Shown in pieces: positions 1 through 13,029 of a DNA stretch of 64,000 nt (position 1 is the first letter of the stretch; each line of letters opens with the position of its first letter). The stretch spans positions 186,001 to 250,000 of the forward strand of contig JAGQDJ010000629.1 in NCBI GenBank assembly GCA_022885665.1, written 5' to 3'. The position numbers and the translations under genes are program-made. The notes below the pieces were generated by a model. The model made no database searches, was not told where the DNA came from, and saw only the letters and a list, made by a program, of their open reading frames with translations. This DNA is from Triops longicaudatus (lineage: Eukaryota > Arthropoda > Branchiopoda > Notostraca > Triopsidae).

Positions 1-3000
1 CTTTATTGAACGCCGTTGCAGCGCCCTTTTGCATTCAAGCCTTACAAAAGGGCTACGGACATTTCAGGGATTCTGCAATCCCACATACTATAGATAGGTT
101 ATCTTCCGGGCACTCGTGGAAGCTTAGTGAGTACGCTAACTTTAAGTTACTTAACTCTCCGCTATCACACCCTAACTAAGGAGCGTATGTCTGCAAGTTA
201 AAGCAATCTCCTTACAAATGAAGCAATACAACTGAAGTGCAAAAAGGGTAGAGGGACAAAAGATATCGCACCTCCGCATGTTACCGTCATGACAACAAGC
301 AAGAAATGTATATTCGACTCCGGAGGCGTTAAGGTTAAGGTTAAATGGGGGTTTTTCTGTATGAAGGAAGACCTGTGAACTCTGAAAGGGAGACAAACTT
401 GGGTTATTGGATGATTTAGATGTGCAGAGCGTAGGAAGTCTCGTAACAAATTGGCAATAATTTTTTCTTTTTGCCGTCTAGTTTGCTTGATGTTGTGGAA
501 TTGAGAAACTGCAAAGCACCGGGCAATAAGACATCGCAAACATGTAAGTTAATAATGATGTATGAAGGAACGGGTGGGCAAAGTGAGAATTTTAGTGAGA
601 AATATTTCTTCATAAATTTCCAAGAGATTTTTAAGGCTTTATTTTTATGCATGACAGAATGAGCCGTGGGATGCTATCCAATTGCGATCCACTTCCCGAT
701 TGCACACGTATGTGTAATTCTTGAAGGTATTTGTTTTTTTTTAACGCAGGTTTCCTTCCTTCTTTTAGCATCACTGTGTTTTCTTATACTACGAACGTAC
801 TTATCTCTGCCGTAAGTCCCGCGTTCGTTTATGTGTACAGTCCGAGGCACGTTTCTAGTCAAAACGTTCGGAAATTGATGTCGTGACTTACTGAGTCCGT
901 CTAAACAAACAGCCAAACTTTTCTTTCACGCTTCCGTGAGAACAAAGTGCTCAAAAACTGTTGTTAGGCCGTAGGAGCCAAACTTCTTCTTCCACTTCGT
1001 AGCGGAAAGAAAACATTCACAAACCTTTGTCCAAACTTCCACGTCCATGTAAATAACACTTCCATATATCCAAACAGTGATCGAGTAGGTAGGCTAAGGG
1101 ATGCAATTGAAGCTATACAAGAATTTATTGCTTTACTAGTGATCATGAAGAAAGAAAGGAGCCCGAAATTTTGAAAACATTAAAAAAGTTTAATTGATTG
1201 CTTAACTGGATGAAATATTTCAAATTTAAAAATAAATTTAGTTTTTGAAGATTTAATATATAAATATATTAGGCAATTAGGGAGCAACTTGACTCAATCA
1301 CTGACAAGACATTTTGTAGGAACGTTAGCAAAGGAAAGCAAGAGATTTAAGAATTTCTAGGGTGACTTCATTTACGGCGTAGACAGACCATGAAAAGAGC
1401 GAGAGGAATCATTCGTATCAGCTTTGGGGGAGGAGAAAAAATAAGTTTGGACGTACGATGCCATTCTTTTAGCTAAATTTGCAGAATCAGGACTTCTCAT
1501 GAAGCGAAAGAAAGCAGGGCTGAGTGTTCTTGCTCGTGGCTGTAATAACGACAGAAGAAAAAAGTCGTCGAAGTCAAGAATACTGGTAAACGTCCTAGCT
1601 TGATGTAGTGGGACTTGTTCATCGTCAATCAGGCGCACATGTTTTCTTTCTTTATAATGATGTTAACGCGTTAAATATTAATCAAATAGCCTTCTGGAGT
1701 ATTGGGAGCTGTCCGATTTCTAACAAAAGAAACACAAGACGGCGGATGAGCTACTCGCTTCGATGGACTCAGTCCTTAAAACAAAAACGCTAATACTCCT
1801 TATATAACCATTTCTCTTTCTCATAAGCTGAGCCCAATGAAATGGGACCACGCCTTTTGTCTCCCAAGGAAAATGCAATTATCCTACGTGAACATGAAAG
1901 AAGAAAGCTCCCTCGGGGTATGGGACAGATGTATAAAGCCAGATGAAAGTCGATGGGCAGCAGCTTACGTTCATTTTCAAACGGAACGCTTCATGTATGA
2001 AAACGTGAATGTGAGTGACATTTGTCAAGCTTCTTAGTAAGCAGGAGGAAAAAACGGAAAATGAAAAGATAAGGTGCGTTAGGTTACGAAATATGAGCAG
2101 ATTCGTTCTAAACTTTGTATCCAATAAATCTCTGACACAAGATTTTTTCTGTAATGACGGTACAGCTTGTGATGAAAAACTTTCTTATATCAGAGCTTGG
2201 GAGTTTCGGTATTGGCAGTTTGTATCAAAAGTAGTTGCAGGTGGCTATAAGATTATGCAGCATGTGGAGTAAAGCTAGCATTCACGAATAAATAAAGACT
2301 CGGTGTAGCTTTTACCATCTGATGCACGTAAATGAAAATCGAAAGCATTGTACAAATGCTTATATGGTGAGTATGCGTACCATTGTTCTTTTCCGCTGTT
2401 GACGTTAACGACACTTACGCCCAAACACAAAGCACTTGAAGTAAGAGTAGTTGCAGATATGGAAACAACGTGTGAAGAATCTCAGAATGAATAAGTAGGA
2501 ACTTCCAGGAATGGACTTTGAGTGAATTCCTGATCAAACTTCCGTTCAAATTTTTCGGTATTAAATGTTAAGTAGCGTACATGAGAGCGGGAAATGTCTT
2601 AACGATTTTTACCTCCCAAGTCGCACAGGAAAACAAAGAGAGACACAACTAAAAGCATCAGGGGTTTCTTCTCTTCGTACGCATGATAATTGTAGCTTAA
2701 AGCTGTATTCAAGACGAAAGATGTCCTAAAAAATTATTAGTTGTCTCTAAATTATTAGTAGTCCGATTAGTTGCTCCAAAAAAAAAGTTAAAATTGTCAT
2801 AATCAGTAAATGAAGGAGATGCTCATCTCTTCCTTTTTATCATGCCCTTTTTTATGAAAATGTAGTTTCTTCTTTTCTATGAAAATGTAGTTGACCTGAG
2901 TTTGCCCATAATGAACATTCCATATATTCTTGCAAAAATATTTCAAATGGAAAACATCTTTCACAAAAAATATCTTGACCTGTTAAAACATTCCTTTGTG

Positions 3001-4690
3001 AGGCGAGCTGTTCCTGTGATATGGACAAGCTCGATATTTGTAAGTATTTTGTTGTATTTCTCATTATTTGGACCTCTTCATCTGTTTTCATTGAAAAGAC
3101 TCCTTACATTTGAATTAAAATACCGCTTATTTCTGTGGCATCCGTCTTGGATTTTCGTGGCTCGCGTAAAATCGTTGTACAGAACTTATTGTTAAATTTC
3201 ATACGTTAAAGTGCAGCAACGTACGTCGTTGTTTGAAATTTGGTAGAAATGATAACTGTTTGCAATAAATAAACAATCAAATCAACAGAGTCGCATACTT
3301 ATAAGCAAAGCAGCAAATTAGGTGTAAAATTTTATCTCCTTTAATTTGGGTACTTTTGTAGTGCAGATTTTACACAAAGAGTTCGCGTTATTTTTAAAGT
3401 TTCGTAATTCTTACCTACTAGATATAAGCTGTACGTCAGCATTTTGTATTGTTTCACCTTTTAAATGTAGCAACACTATTAAGAAAAAAACTTCCATTTC
3501 TTGCAAGGAAATTGAGCTCCAAATGACAGGAAAAGTTATCCAGAAAGTCTTTTTTCTATATCAACTTGAACTAAAGTTCTCGTTGACACAGTGAATTTCT
3601 TTTATGATTTTTAATTGAACTTCAGTAGTAATTGTAATTTATAGAGTACGGTACTACTCTGTATAATCCATTCATGCGGGCAAAATACCTTGCTGAGTTT
3701 CCTGGGGAACGACAGAAGTTACTGATACGTATTGGGCAATGAAAAGCTGAAAAAAAAATCTAAATCGAAAATGTCTCTTTTTTACGCATTGATAGTTTTA
3801 TGGAAGCGGAGACGTTTGTAATTGTTGAAAAATTTCGTATTCCATTCGTATTCTTTCGTACGCTTACCTTTCATGTCTTGCATTCAGTGCATTGAATGCA
3901 TTGTACGGAATGCCCTTCATGAGACGAACTCTATATAATCTAAATCAGTGACGAGTACTAAGCACTGTAATCAAACATTACAAGAACGTATATAATATTC
4001 TCTGTGGCATGAACAAAAAATATTCAAACACTAAAACAAAGGATTATAAAATTAGCAACCCTCCATTTAAATAATCTTTTCGTTTCTCTTATTGACTCCC
4101 CGCGTAGGCTTACGCCTGTTGTAGTGGAACGGTCGATAATACAAAAACAACAGCAACAAAATAAAATAATCAACCGTTTCAAACACTCTAGTACCGAAGG
4201 GGTTGTACTTAGTACGATTGGGGAGGGGGAATCGTGGTGGTGGTGGTGGGGGCTATTTACATGTGACAGACTGCTACCATGAATTTATCAATAGCTGGGA
4301 ATAACTTGGGGCTTAAGAGCATCTCCTTGGGTTTGAAATGAACTTTGTGAGTGCTTTAACTCTTTTACTAAGTTGACTCTTTCCCTATTCAGTTTGCGGT
4401 AATGAAATAAGAGGTGCCGCTTTACCCACTTAGTTGTGAAATGAGTTGTCCGTATTTGGATCATCTTGCTGATGACCCAACGTTGGATTTTAATTATGAT
4501 ACTGCCCTATGTTGAACTTTTTTAACGGACTCTCTGCCGTTTCCCATCGGTGTTTCCACTTCTTCATCACCGATTCCTGATTAGAACTTCGGATTGAATG
4601 GCAGGTGTGTTAACCCAGGCTAGCAGACAGGAGTTGCCTTGCTCTTTCTGAGCAAGTGTATGACGTATGTTTAGGCTGTATTATTAGGTT
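1..4690. other. no convincing gene
   Basis: This AT-rich stretch has only short scattered open frames with no recognisable motif and no credible splice-site pairing. It contains a short (TTAAGG)3 run near 328-345 and a GTG trinucleotide run near 4233-4250. The longest minus-strand frame, at 1372-1638, resembles no family I know. I treat the whole stretch as intergenic. Confidence 0.5.
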
Positions 4691-4769
4691 GGGCCAATCA
4701 TTCCAGCTTCTAGCTCCAAAATGTCTCGTTAACGGGGATTCCAGGAACAACTCCACGGGCTGAAGTCTG

Positions 4770-6300
4770 TTTCGACTTTAAGGTCGGTGGTTGGGGTTGT
4801 GTGTAAGTTCACTCTTATTATCAACAGACCTTGTTTTTACGCCTGCTTTAAGGGTCGAAGGCAGGAACTGGAGACGTTGCATCACGCCGGATACCCGTGA
4901 CGCATTTTTGCCATAGCTGTTGCTTGGAAAAGTGTGTGAAGTTAAGAGCAGTGAGTGGATTTCGAAACTTGGGACAATTTCTTGATCCTTTGTGTAATTT
5001 GAAGTCCTTTGAATCGCCATGCGAGCAAGGTGAGGCTTCCATAGCAGCTTTGAGTCGAACGTTAATTCCTTATACCGCACTGGCTGGACTACCAATGATC
5101 CCCAGACTAGAGGAGCAGCTTCTGGCTTTTGTCTTCTTGAAATGTGGATCAGTTCCGTCTTTTCTTTTGAGAATTCCAGGCGGAGTCTTTTGCCCTATTT
5201 TTCAAGGGCTGAAAAATTATTAACAAGAAACATTGGATAATCCTGAGATATCCAGGAGTAGATCGTCGGCGAAAAGTTTGGAGCCAATACGTTTCCGCTT
5301 TATGACACCGTTAATACAGGTGAACCGATAATATAAGTGAGGAAGAATATTGGCGATGTAGGAGGCCTTGAAGGACTTCTTTTTGGATGGGGGGGGGGGG
5401 GGTCCCTAAAAGACCCATGGGCCACAAACGTTAATTGGTCTTGCAGAAAACTTCTAGTCCAGTCAACCAATTTGGTTGGGATTTTTAATTTGCGCAGTTC
5501 GTCTCAAATTTGCCGTGGTCAACATTATCCAAGGCCCCTTTGATATCCAAAAGTAGAGCGGTATGGACTTTTCGCTTGTTAAAACTTTCTAGTACTGAGT
5601 TGCTGAGAGACGTTAGAGCATCTAACGTGGATCTTCCTGGTCTGAAACCCCCACTGCGAATCGACAGGAAGTGGTTCTCTTCAAGGAAGGCTTGAAGTTT
5701 TTGGCCACAGCTTTTTCCAGTAGCTTACCAAGGATGGGCACCAGCGCTATTGGACGGGAGCTGTTTATTGTGGAGTAATCTTTTCATGAGGTTTTGGCAG
5801 GGGAAGAACTTTGGCTGTTTTCCATAACTTAGGGAAATACTCGAGGGAGTAGGATGTATTGTAAATGTTCAGGGCCCGTCTACCAATGGTTCGCCAAACT
5901 GCTTTAAGGACAATTGATTGAATGTCGTTCACACCGGCAGCTTTGTTCCGCCGCAAACCCTGATTTAAGTTTGTCATTTCTTCTAGTGAGAATTCCGACT
6001 TGGAAGAATTTCGCATGCTTGCTAGACCCCTTGGGCGGCAATAGTGCTTCTTAGCGGCTGAATCTTGTGAACCCATAGTTGGCACTCCTTCCAAATTTTC
6101 TGCTTTGTAGTTAAGTTTCGAGCGAACATCCTGGAAAAATCTTAGTATCAGAGAAAAGTGATTGTTTGCATTTAGGGATAATGATATTATATCCCTTCTT
6201 TTAGGGTTGAGTTTATTTTTTGTCCGTCTCACGGAGAATTTTATATCCTTTAATTTAAACTTTGAATACCTTGTGGCGTCTTCGTTGACTTAGATTAAAT
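4770..6300 (-). mobile_element. degenerate non-LTR retrotransposon, reverse transcriptase part
   Basis: Read on the minus strand, this is a broken CR1/jockey-type LINE reverse transcriptase. An open stretch from about 6232 to 5765 carries the region before the fingers (NKAAGVNDIQ, then SLEYFPKLWKTAKVLPLPKP). A frameshift near 5765 leads to SRPIALVPILGKLLEKAV. Another frame, near 5500-5690, holds GGFRPGRSTLDAL and then LLLDIKGALDNVDH (motif A). Near 5250-5290 is KLFADDLLLDISG, the FADD form of the catalytic YxDD box. The thumb (ELTFDSKLLWKPHLARM) is open from 5095 down to about 4778. A 14-base G run at 5389-5402 interrupts the part before motif C. The order of motifs is right but the frame changes at least three times, so it cannot encode active protein. 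No endonuclease domain or target-site duplication was found. Family assignment within CR1/jockey is inference. Confidence 0.88.
5389..5402. repeat. poly-G run (14)
   Basis: Fourteen consecutive G inside the LINE remnant. This is either slippage that disrupted the reading frame or a length error in assembly. Confidence 0.9.
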
Positions 6301-6855
6301 TGACTTCGTGTCACTAATAAATTATCCATTTTAATTTTGTATATTATTTTATTTTCGTGATTCATACTTGTACCTAGGTAAGTTGAGATTCTTGTTTACA
6401 AAACTGCGAAACCAGCTCGCACGTGTTCCTCACGCAACAATTTTTTAAAATTACTTAAAAACTATTTTCTTTAGAATAAGCAATTTCTAAGTTCTCCGTA
6501 GAAGTGTGCTTCAAAGGAAAGCTTGGACTATAGCTTTTACCTCAGTCGCTTTAATGTTTATGTAAGTGGGAATGTGTGAGGCGCGAGTCGGCACGTTTGA
6601 GTGGAAAGTAAGGAAAATCTAATATAACGGCTGAGTTGAGGTACTCCGTAGTACACTATTCTCCGTTTCGCGAAGACTGGAAACTTTTTAGTGTAATATA
6701 ATTTCGCGCAAGAGAGTTCTTAGCTCCCTTCGTGGGTCAGGGGCGGAGTAAAGCGTAAAAGCACCTGAGGTGGCAAAGTGTTGTGGCAGAGCGTCTTGAA
6801 TCATTGAGTGGAAGCTGACGGTTCAGCACTTTCGTCTCGTTTTTTTCCCAATATA

Positions 6856-7001
6856 ATGGCTACGAACGGTTTGCTAAGAGCTTCAATAGTTGCTGGACTG
6901 CTGAGCATGTATTGTTTTCGCCAGACAAGAAAGATGACCCTTCAGAGCGGGTGGCTGCCTCGTCATCTCCATCTTACAAATGAACTCTTCCGGTGGCGGG
7001 G
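6856..7001 (+). CDS. possible first coding exon, unknown protein
   Basis: An ATG at 6856 opens a frame beginning MATNGLLRASIVAGLLSMYC, which reads like a signal or anchor segment. It runs to a good donor (G|GTAAGG) at 7001-7002. A second plausible exon, 7190-7360, follows a TTTCTGCAG acceptor and encodes about 56 residues ending in TAA (IILNRRFDTQEHFVKEFQ near its start). The two do not join in phase (one base left over against phase 0), so either another exon lies between or they are unrelated. I recognise no family. Both may be chance frames. Confidence 0.18.
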
Positions 7002-7436
7002 TAAGGCGAAAATACTTGGCGCTGGTGTTCATATATTCCATCTTTTGTAAGGATACCCATTTTTCTTAGAATACTCGGTGTGATATCATTGGATTTGGCA
7101 TGAATCCCAAACTTCAGAGAACTCCCCCCCCCCCACCCTCAAGGCATCTTTGACTCCTAGCGCCCATGGATGTTTATTTTATTTCTGCAGTTAGGAAACA
7201 TGATAGGAATAATCTTAAACAGGCGATTTGACACTCAAGAGCACTTCGTAAAAGAATTTCAACAGAACAAATTCACTAAGCTTATTCTGCCTTTGACAAT
7301 CTCCGTGCACTTCAGCACATACCCGGTACGAGTAGGCTACAAATGGGAACCAGTATTATAAATGGAAAGACTAGGAATTCTGTAACCGGCACTCTATTCC
7401 TCATTGTTATAGTCTGGTACCAATACACACGTGCTA

Positions 7437-7450
7437 CCCCCCCCCCCCCC
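7437..7450. repeat. poly-C run (14)
   Basis: Fourteen consecutive C followed by an A-rich tract. It is a low-complexity site with no evident function. Confidence 0.9.
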
Positions 7451-7859
7451 AAGAAAAAAAAAGAGAAAATCATCGACGTACTCAGCTTCTAAAAGAGAAA
7501 AGCTACCTAGAACACATCTACGTGTTATTTGGTAGGTCAAAGCTACATTAAAAGTATATTGTTGCTTAAAAAGCGGTCTTGTAATGTAACATAAAGTTCG
7601 TCGAAAGGATTGAATTGTGCCAATTATTTACGACTGCCAATTCAAACTATGGTTTTATCTTTAACGTTACTTGTTCACTATTGCAATTGTGTTACAGCTT
7701 ATTTCTGCTTCTTTCGAAGTACATCGAGAGCACAAGCCAGTACTTTTCACTATTGGGTAAATTATCCAAAATTGGGTAAAAGTTCACCAAATTTGGGGAA
7801 CGGAGAACATGTAAAAAAAAGATGGATTTAAAATACTATAATTTTATTCTGCGAAGATC

Positions 7860-8177
7860 TTAAAGCAATAGCAATTGACGTGCTAATATATTGCTTGTCC
7901 TACTTGACAGTTTTGTTGCGCTTGCTCCTATTTTCTTTTTAACTTTTGGAGGTAGAAATTTTATCCGACATTGAATAACTGGATTTTTAGATCGCCGATT
8001 ATAGGTGTAGGCTAAAACCATATAAGAAGCTATGGCACAGGCAGTCCACCACAGGCCTGGAAACAAACCCCTTGGCTTTCTGACGGTGGTGGGACAGCAT
8101 AGGCCACGTTTACTCCTAAGCTTCCATAAGTTTACATACGAGTCACTGATGTTGGAAGAAAGCTCGGATTTAAGCAT
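7860..8177 (-). CDS. possible small membrane protein, DEG/ENaC-like TM1 region
   Basis: A minus-strand frame of 105 codons starts with an ATG at 8177 and stops with TAA at 7862-7860. On the minus strand an AATAAA lies 11 bases after the stop (plus-strand TTTATT at 7843-7848). The predicted protein has one strong membrane segment (GLWWTACAIASYMVLAYTYN) preceded by basic residues and followed by NPVIQC. The order CxxTT, a basic stretch, LWW, a hydrophobic helix, then Y..Y....NPV resembles the N-terminal part of degenerin/ENaC channels. However, the HG gating motif is missing, no FPAVTIC-like motif follows, and the protein ends after about 45 more residues. It could be a truncated paralogue, a first exon, or an unrelated frame. 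The resemblance is my judgement by eye only. Confidence 0.28.
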   Translation of the reverse strand: MLKSELSSNISDSYVNLWKLRSKRGLCCPTTVRKPRGLFPGLWWTACAIASYMVLAYTYNRRSKNPVIQCRIKFLPPKVKKKIGASATKLSSRTSNILARQLLLL

Positions 8178-8239
8178 TTGGAGCGACTGCAACCATGAAG
8201 ATAATAGAACAGGAAAGTCTATTATAAAATGCTTCTGAC

Positions 8240-11200
8240 GATAAATTCATGTGTAGAATACATGTACCTTCAAATATACTATCGATGTGGATGTGAGTTG
8301 CAGCCAGGTGTAAAGGATGCCGAAATGTCTGGCATGAAGTATCACCAGGTACTCCAAAGCGAGTAGAGGAGTAATCTGCGTCCGTAAATTTAGATAATCA
8401 TTGTGAGCTTTGAGACAGTGTATTTGTTGGTTACACACAAAAGGCGTTATAGAAGATTGAGTCTGTATAGTCGACCTTCGCTCATGTAACGTTTCTAAGC
8501 AGTGTTAAAGAAGTGCATAAGCAATGCCACGGTACTTTTGTATTGTACTGTGCACAAGCTGTGGCACTTAATGCATTGATTCGAGAAGGTAAAGTGGAAT
8601 TGTGTCTCAAGAATGGGAGGAATAAGAAATTGCTTTGTTTATACAAAGTTGCAACTCCAATACGTGCTATTGTATGTCAATGAGCTTGACTCACGAAAGG
8701 TCTCAATATAAAAGAAAAAAAAAGAAATTACGAGATGTGTGTTTGGCTTTAACAGTGGCGCTGAAGCGTAACAACCCCAGAAAGGTTTTGTTTTTTCCTT
8801 TGTGTCTTAAAAATGTTGAGCTTTGCTGACAAACTGTCAGTGGGAAATACTCCGTTGCTTCAGCTCTAAAGTAGCTTCAGCCCTTTTGAGAACGATTGTG
8901 TCGTCTCTTCTTTAAAACGCTCATTTACATGCTTTGTTGACGCTTTTTGGAAAATTAGAACTCTTTTTTGCCACATTTGACTACACAGAAGCCGTTTGCA
9001 CTAAATTAGTCAATTTCACAATCTCTTCAAAACAAGCGTTATTTTTCTTCTCTTTAATCTGTGCACAAACATAACTTCTGAAAGCTTTCACCACTTGACA
9101 ATTAAGTCACCCAAACTAATATTTTCTCAATAAGTTCTAATTTTTCTACTGTTTTCTCTAGGCCTTCGGCTAGCAAATGCTGTACGTAAGATAATTGAAA
9201 ACGAACATGCACCACGTCCGTACCTGTTACGTCCTTCATTCTGTATCGTGCAGTGTCGTTATTCCCGTTATCAGTTACTGTAGGTAACAGGCCTGTTACT
9301 GTCAGCTCCCTTTGTAGACGTATTGAAACTAACCTGGAGGTTGAATGCACCAGGAAACGTAGGTTAAGCATTCCTTGCCCTCGGGGCTTAGTCTTAGTGG
9401 ATAACTAATGAGAGTCGGTTTTTTATTTACCATCAGGGTATAGTAAACCATTTTAGCTTTTGCAAGAGGTATTATTGTAAAACATGCGCTCTTTTATCCG
9501 CCTGGGTAGGGAGCAAAACGTTTGTTTGGTTCCAAATGTTTTGTTTTCATGGAACAGGGTACGTCAATGGGCGTTGGTGAAGAGGAAAAGCGGATTTTGG
9601 AGGCTGTTGTGTGGGAAACCTCGTTTAACAGCTCAACTGGGTAAAAGTGTGGACAAGAGTTTTGGATATACATCATACACATTTCACGAAGGGACGTGTT
9701 AGCTGTTCGTGCCTGGGCCTGCTTGCGAATCTTGACATAGAACGTCACACTAGTCTTATCGAAGCTTTCACACGAAATCGCTCCCTCGCCAGCGATCCTT
9801 TAGGATGCCGCACCGTTACGTCCTGTATTTTCTAAAAAGGGTGCAAATGCAGAGAACGCCCTGGCATCGTTTTTAACATCGTCGACACTGAGAAAGCTCC
9901 ATATCCCTCTTTGTCCTATTTACTCGTACCTTTGGGTTGGGGAGATGGCAGGATGGATGATTTTCCGAGATGTCTTTCCTGCGAGGAAATCTTCATAACA
10001 CGTAGCTCGGACATAATACGAATTAAAAGTCTGTCAACCCTTGTTAGGAACCAAACGAGACTACGGCGAGACAGAAATCTCATGAGTTTGCGTTTTTTTC
10101 ACGATCACTTGAAAGTCGAAGCTCAAGGATAACTGTAGTCGTTGCTCGCCAATTTTCTTCGTTGGCATGGTTACCTAAACATCTGAACTGGGTATACGGG
10201 ACTTCTAAGCTGATTTCATTGAACAAAGCATAACGTATATGTGCATAAGACATTCATAAAAGCGCAGTAAGCTCAAATATTACAAAACGTTAATATTATG
10301 CGTCTAAACAGAATTTTAATACATCCTGGCATTTTCCCGGAGTGATCAACAGGAAGCTTAAACGGCGTGACTGGCTCGATTTATGATACATTACGTTTCC
10401 TTTCAGCCGTCCTTTTAATGGCTTTTATATTGGGTAAACATTCCTTAAGTACAAAAGTTTGTTACTTGCCCCAGGCCGTTTTTTAGGGCTCACCCTAGCT
10501 AATAATAGTGCTAGAAGGGGAATGTAGGGATAAGGGAATGGGCCAATAATGACAAGGACGTAGGGTACCAGGGTGACGCAGACTTGAGCCTAAATGAGTT
10601 GTTGGGCACGTCCTTGACTTGGCTGGAAAGGTGGAGTCAGTTAAGAGGTTTTGTTGCTTGGGAACGAGGGGTTTGTGGCCTGGTAGGGTAGCACAGGGTT
10701 TGCCTTTGAGCACAAAAAGGGGTGACGTTTCGTGTCCTGGTTTTCCTAGTTGACTTATTCGATTAGTGGCACTAAATTGAGTTAGTTGTGCTTGATTGGA
10801 GAAAATAATCGCGCGGCTAACTGCGGTGTTACGGAGTTACACTTTTCTTTTTTCTAGTTTTTCCGTATTAGAAAGCGAAAATTGCTCAGGTTTAGACAAC
10901 AATGCTTAGGAGTCGCACTTAACGTAAATTTCATGTAAGATCAATTCCTTATGCCTGTCTTCTAGGAAAGAAATTAACAATGAATTGTAAAAATAACGTC
11001 ATTTCATTAAATTCCCACGCCATTTGGATCTGAATATGTGATCCAAAAGGTGAAGAAAAATTTAGCTGACTGCTATTTTTGTCCTGAAAATGTTTTGCAA
11101 ATTTTACTGGGGTAATTTCACATTAGTGATGCAGTGTAAGGCAGCTGAGACAGTGGTTCATTTGTAACTTGATTTCTACTGAATAGAAAGGCATTTCTGG

Positions 11201-11340
11201 GAGAATCTAAAGAACTTGCTAGTCATTTTCACGAAGTGGACGATCAACGACGTAACGAAAGCACGCTAAACCGATAGAAATGCTTTCGTAAGTAAAGTAA
11301 AACACCCGTTCATCCATTTAAGGGCGCGTAGGACTCCATA
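8240..11340. other. no convincing gene
   Basis: Only weak signals are present. An ATG at 9567 opens a 25-codon frame (MGVGEEEKRILEAVVWETSF) ending at GGTAAAAG, which could be either a stop or a donor. A minus-strand frame of 89 codons at 9102-9371 has no recognisable motif. I cannot link these into a gene. Confidence 0.4.
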
Positions 11341-11394
11341 AGAATACAGCAGTTTCTGGGCTACTGATGTCATGGCAGTGGCAGCCAATCTTCT

Positions 11395-11470
11395 GTCTCG
11401 AAGGAAATTCGAACCGTGGTCCTGGGGGTTGCGAACTGGCGCTTATAACAGTAAGGCTACGGCTGTAGCA
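11395..11470 (-). repeat. decayed tRNA-like element (possible SINE head)
   Basis: Read on the minus strand, there is a B-box-like GGTTCGAATTTCC near 11403-11415. About 35 to 40 bases upstream is a weak A-box-like TAGCCTTACTG. The spacing fits a tRNA-derived RNA polymerase III promoter. The stem arms do not pair well enough for a working tRNA. It may be a relic of the same SINE class seen intact near 54 kb. Confidence 0.3.
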
Positions 11471-11684
11471 GAAATGCTTCAGTTTTTTAAATTGTGTCAT
11501 TTTTTTAAAAATCCGTTTGACAATGTAGGGCACCAGCGGATACCATTTACTGGGAAAAGAAGAACAAGATGATGTTAGCCCACCCCGCTTTACACGAAAT
11601 TCGATTCGTGTTTGTTCGTGACGAACGCCTCGCTGGCGTACGTAGGAGATGAAACACCCTTGCATGTAGCATCTGTGAAAGACA

Positions 11685-11711
11685 TTTTTTTTTTTTTTTT
11701 TTTTTTTTTTT
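11685..11711. repeat. poly-T run (27)
   Basis: An uninterrupted run of 27 T on the plus strand (poly-A on the minus strand). This could be the tail of a retroposed insertion on the minus strand, but I could not identify the body. Confidence 0.9.
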
Positions 11712-12830
11712 GTCAAGGTTATGAAACTAGGGAGGTTTTTGTGTATGGTTAAACATGCTCCACCTGTATCACTCAACAAAAGCACTATAACTTTCTTTAT
11801 CTTTTATAGCATTCCGAGTATTGTGCCTTAGCTTCCATGCTCGATCCTGTTGTAAATCCTTCTTGCTTAAAGTTTCGAGGTGTAACGGTGGATTTCCGTG
11901 AGGGAGATATTCAACGGATCCCCTTTAAAACATCCTTCGTTCTCTTTTGTTTGCAAACGGAATGGCAAAGTTCTGTTTGGTCTAATCTTTCAGTTCATTG
12001 CCACACCACATCCGTAAAAGACATAAACACGTGTTTAAAGCGAGCTATCACGGAAGCCATTTCAGCACAGTCGACAAAAAATCTCGCATATTTCTTCAAC
12101 TCACTGCCGTTAGAGAAAATTTAGCGCCTGGAGTGATTAAGGTTAAACAATGGCCTTGATACAGCCACGTGGCACCGATTAGCGCTAAGATTTATCCTCC
12201 TAGGAGCGTAACAAGACAACAGTGTAACCGGTAACCCTTAAATGCACTGCTTTCTGTTGCAATGCAAGTACTACGTCGTGAAAAGTGAGTTAAACACAAA
12301 AAAGCAACTTCAAATCTTCGGATCGTATTTGGGTGTTCGTTTCCGGTCCGAAAGCTCGGGAGTCCCAACTTTGGATTTGGCGTTTACTATAGAATCTTGG
12401 ATAAGCGTGTGACGTCTTAGTATCCTTGGGGTCTTACATAAATTGAGATTTACCAAGTGAAGCGAGCTTAACCAGGTTGAGTTAGTAAATATGTCAATTA
12501 TAAAGTTGGCGATTGATTCGCTTGTTTAGGATGGTTGGCTTTGGCAAAACGTCAAGTACAAGATGGACGTTAAAGCCAAGATCCTACATTGACGGCTGTT
12601 TAGAGAACAGCTTCCGTTGCTTGTAAAAACTTCCTTTTGTGTTTTAGGAAGACTTTTAGAAATCTTAGCTTATTCCGGGAGGATTCATGCTTTGAGAACG
12701 AAGAAAACAAGATTTATACAGTTTTGATGTACCAGTTTCTTGGGCTACACATTTCCGGTTTCTTGATTCATGAAAAGGGTAATAAGCTTCGAAAAGTCCA
12801 TCCCGTGAAAGCGTTTTTTGGTTAATTTAG

Positions 12831-13029
12831 GAATCTTTATTGGAACGACTGGAAGGATATGTGATTGACGTGAAAGAGATGGATAGATATGGCGTTGCAG
12901 CGCAGCGTGGTTTAATATTTCTGGACAACGTGAAGAAGAGGGGAAAAGGGTGGGGTCTTAATTGGCCATTTGGATCCAACGTCAGGCGTTTTATGGTCAA
13001 GACAGGATTATACGCCGTGTGTTATTGGA
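12831..13029 (+). CDS. candidate internal exon, unknown protein
   Basis: An acceptor (GGTTAATTTAG) at 12830 and a strong donor (GTGAGT) at 13030 bracket 199 bases that are open in phase 0, with YVIDVKEMDRYGVAAQRG near the start. A second acceptor-to-donor stretch lies just upstream (about 12649-12779), but it does not join in the same phase. No family is recognised. The only support is splice-site quality and open frame, so this may be chance. Confidence 0.2.

Noticed and set aside
1372..1638. Minus-strand frame starting MRLIDDEQVPLHQ
   Set aside because: There is no family, splice or polyA support, and its length is expected by chance in 64 kb.
11318..11785. 155-codon minus-strand frame
   Set aside because: It runs through a poly-A tract (a lysine run) and a decayed tRNA-like element; it looks like chance plus repeat.
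11837..12124. 95-codon plus-strand frame starting MLDPVVNPSCLKFRG
   Set aside because: It has no known family, no splice or polyA support beyond chance, and AT-rich codon use.
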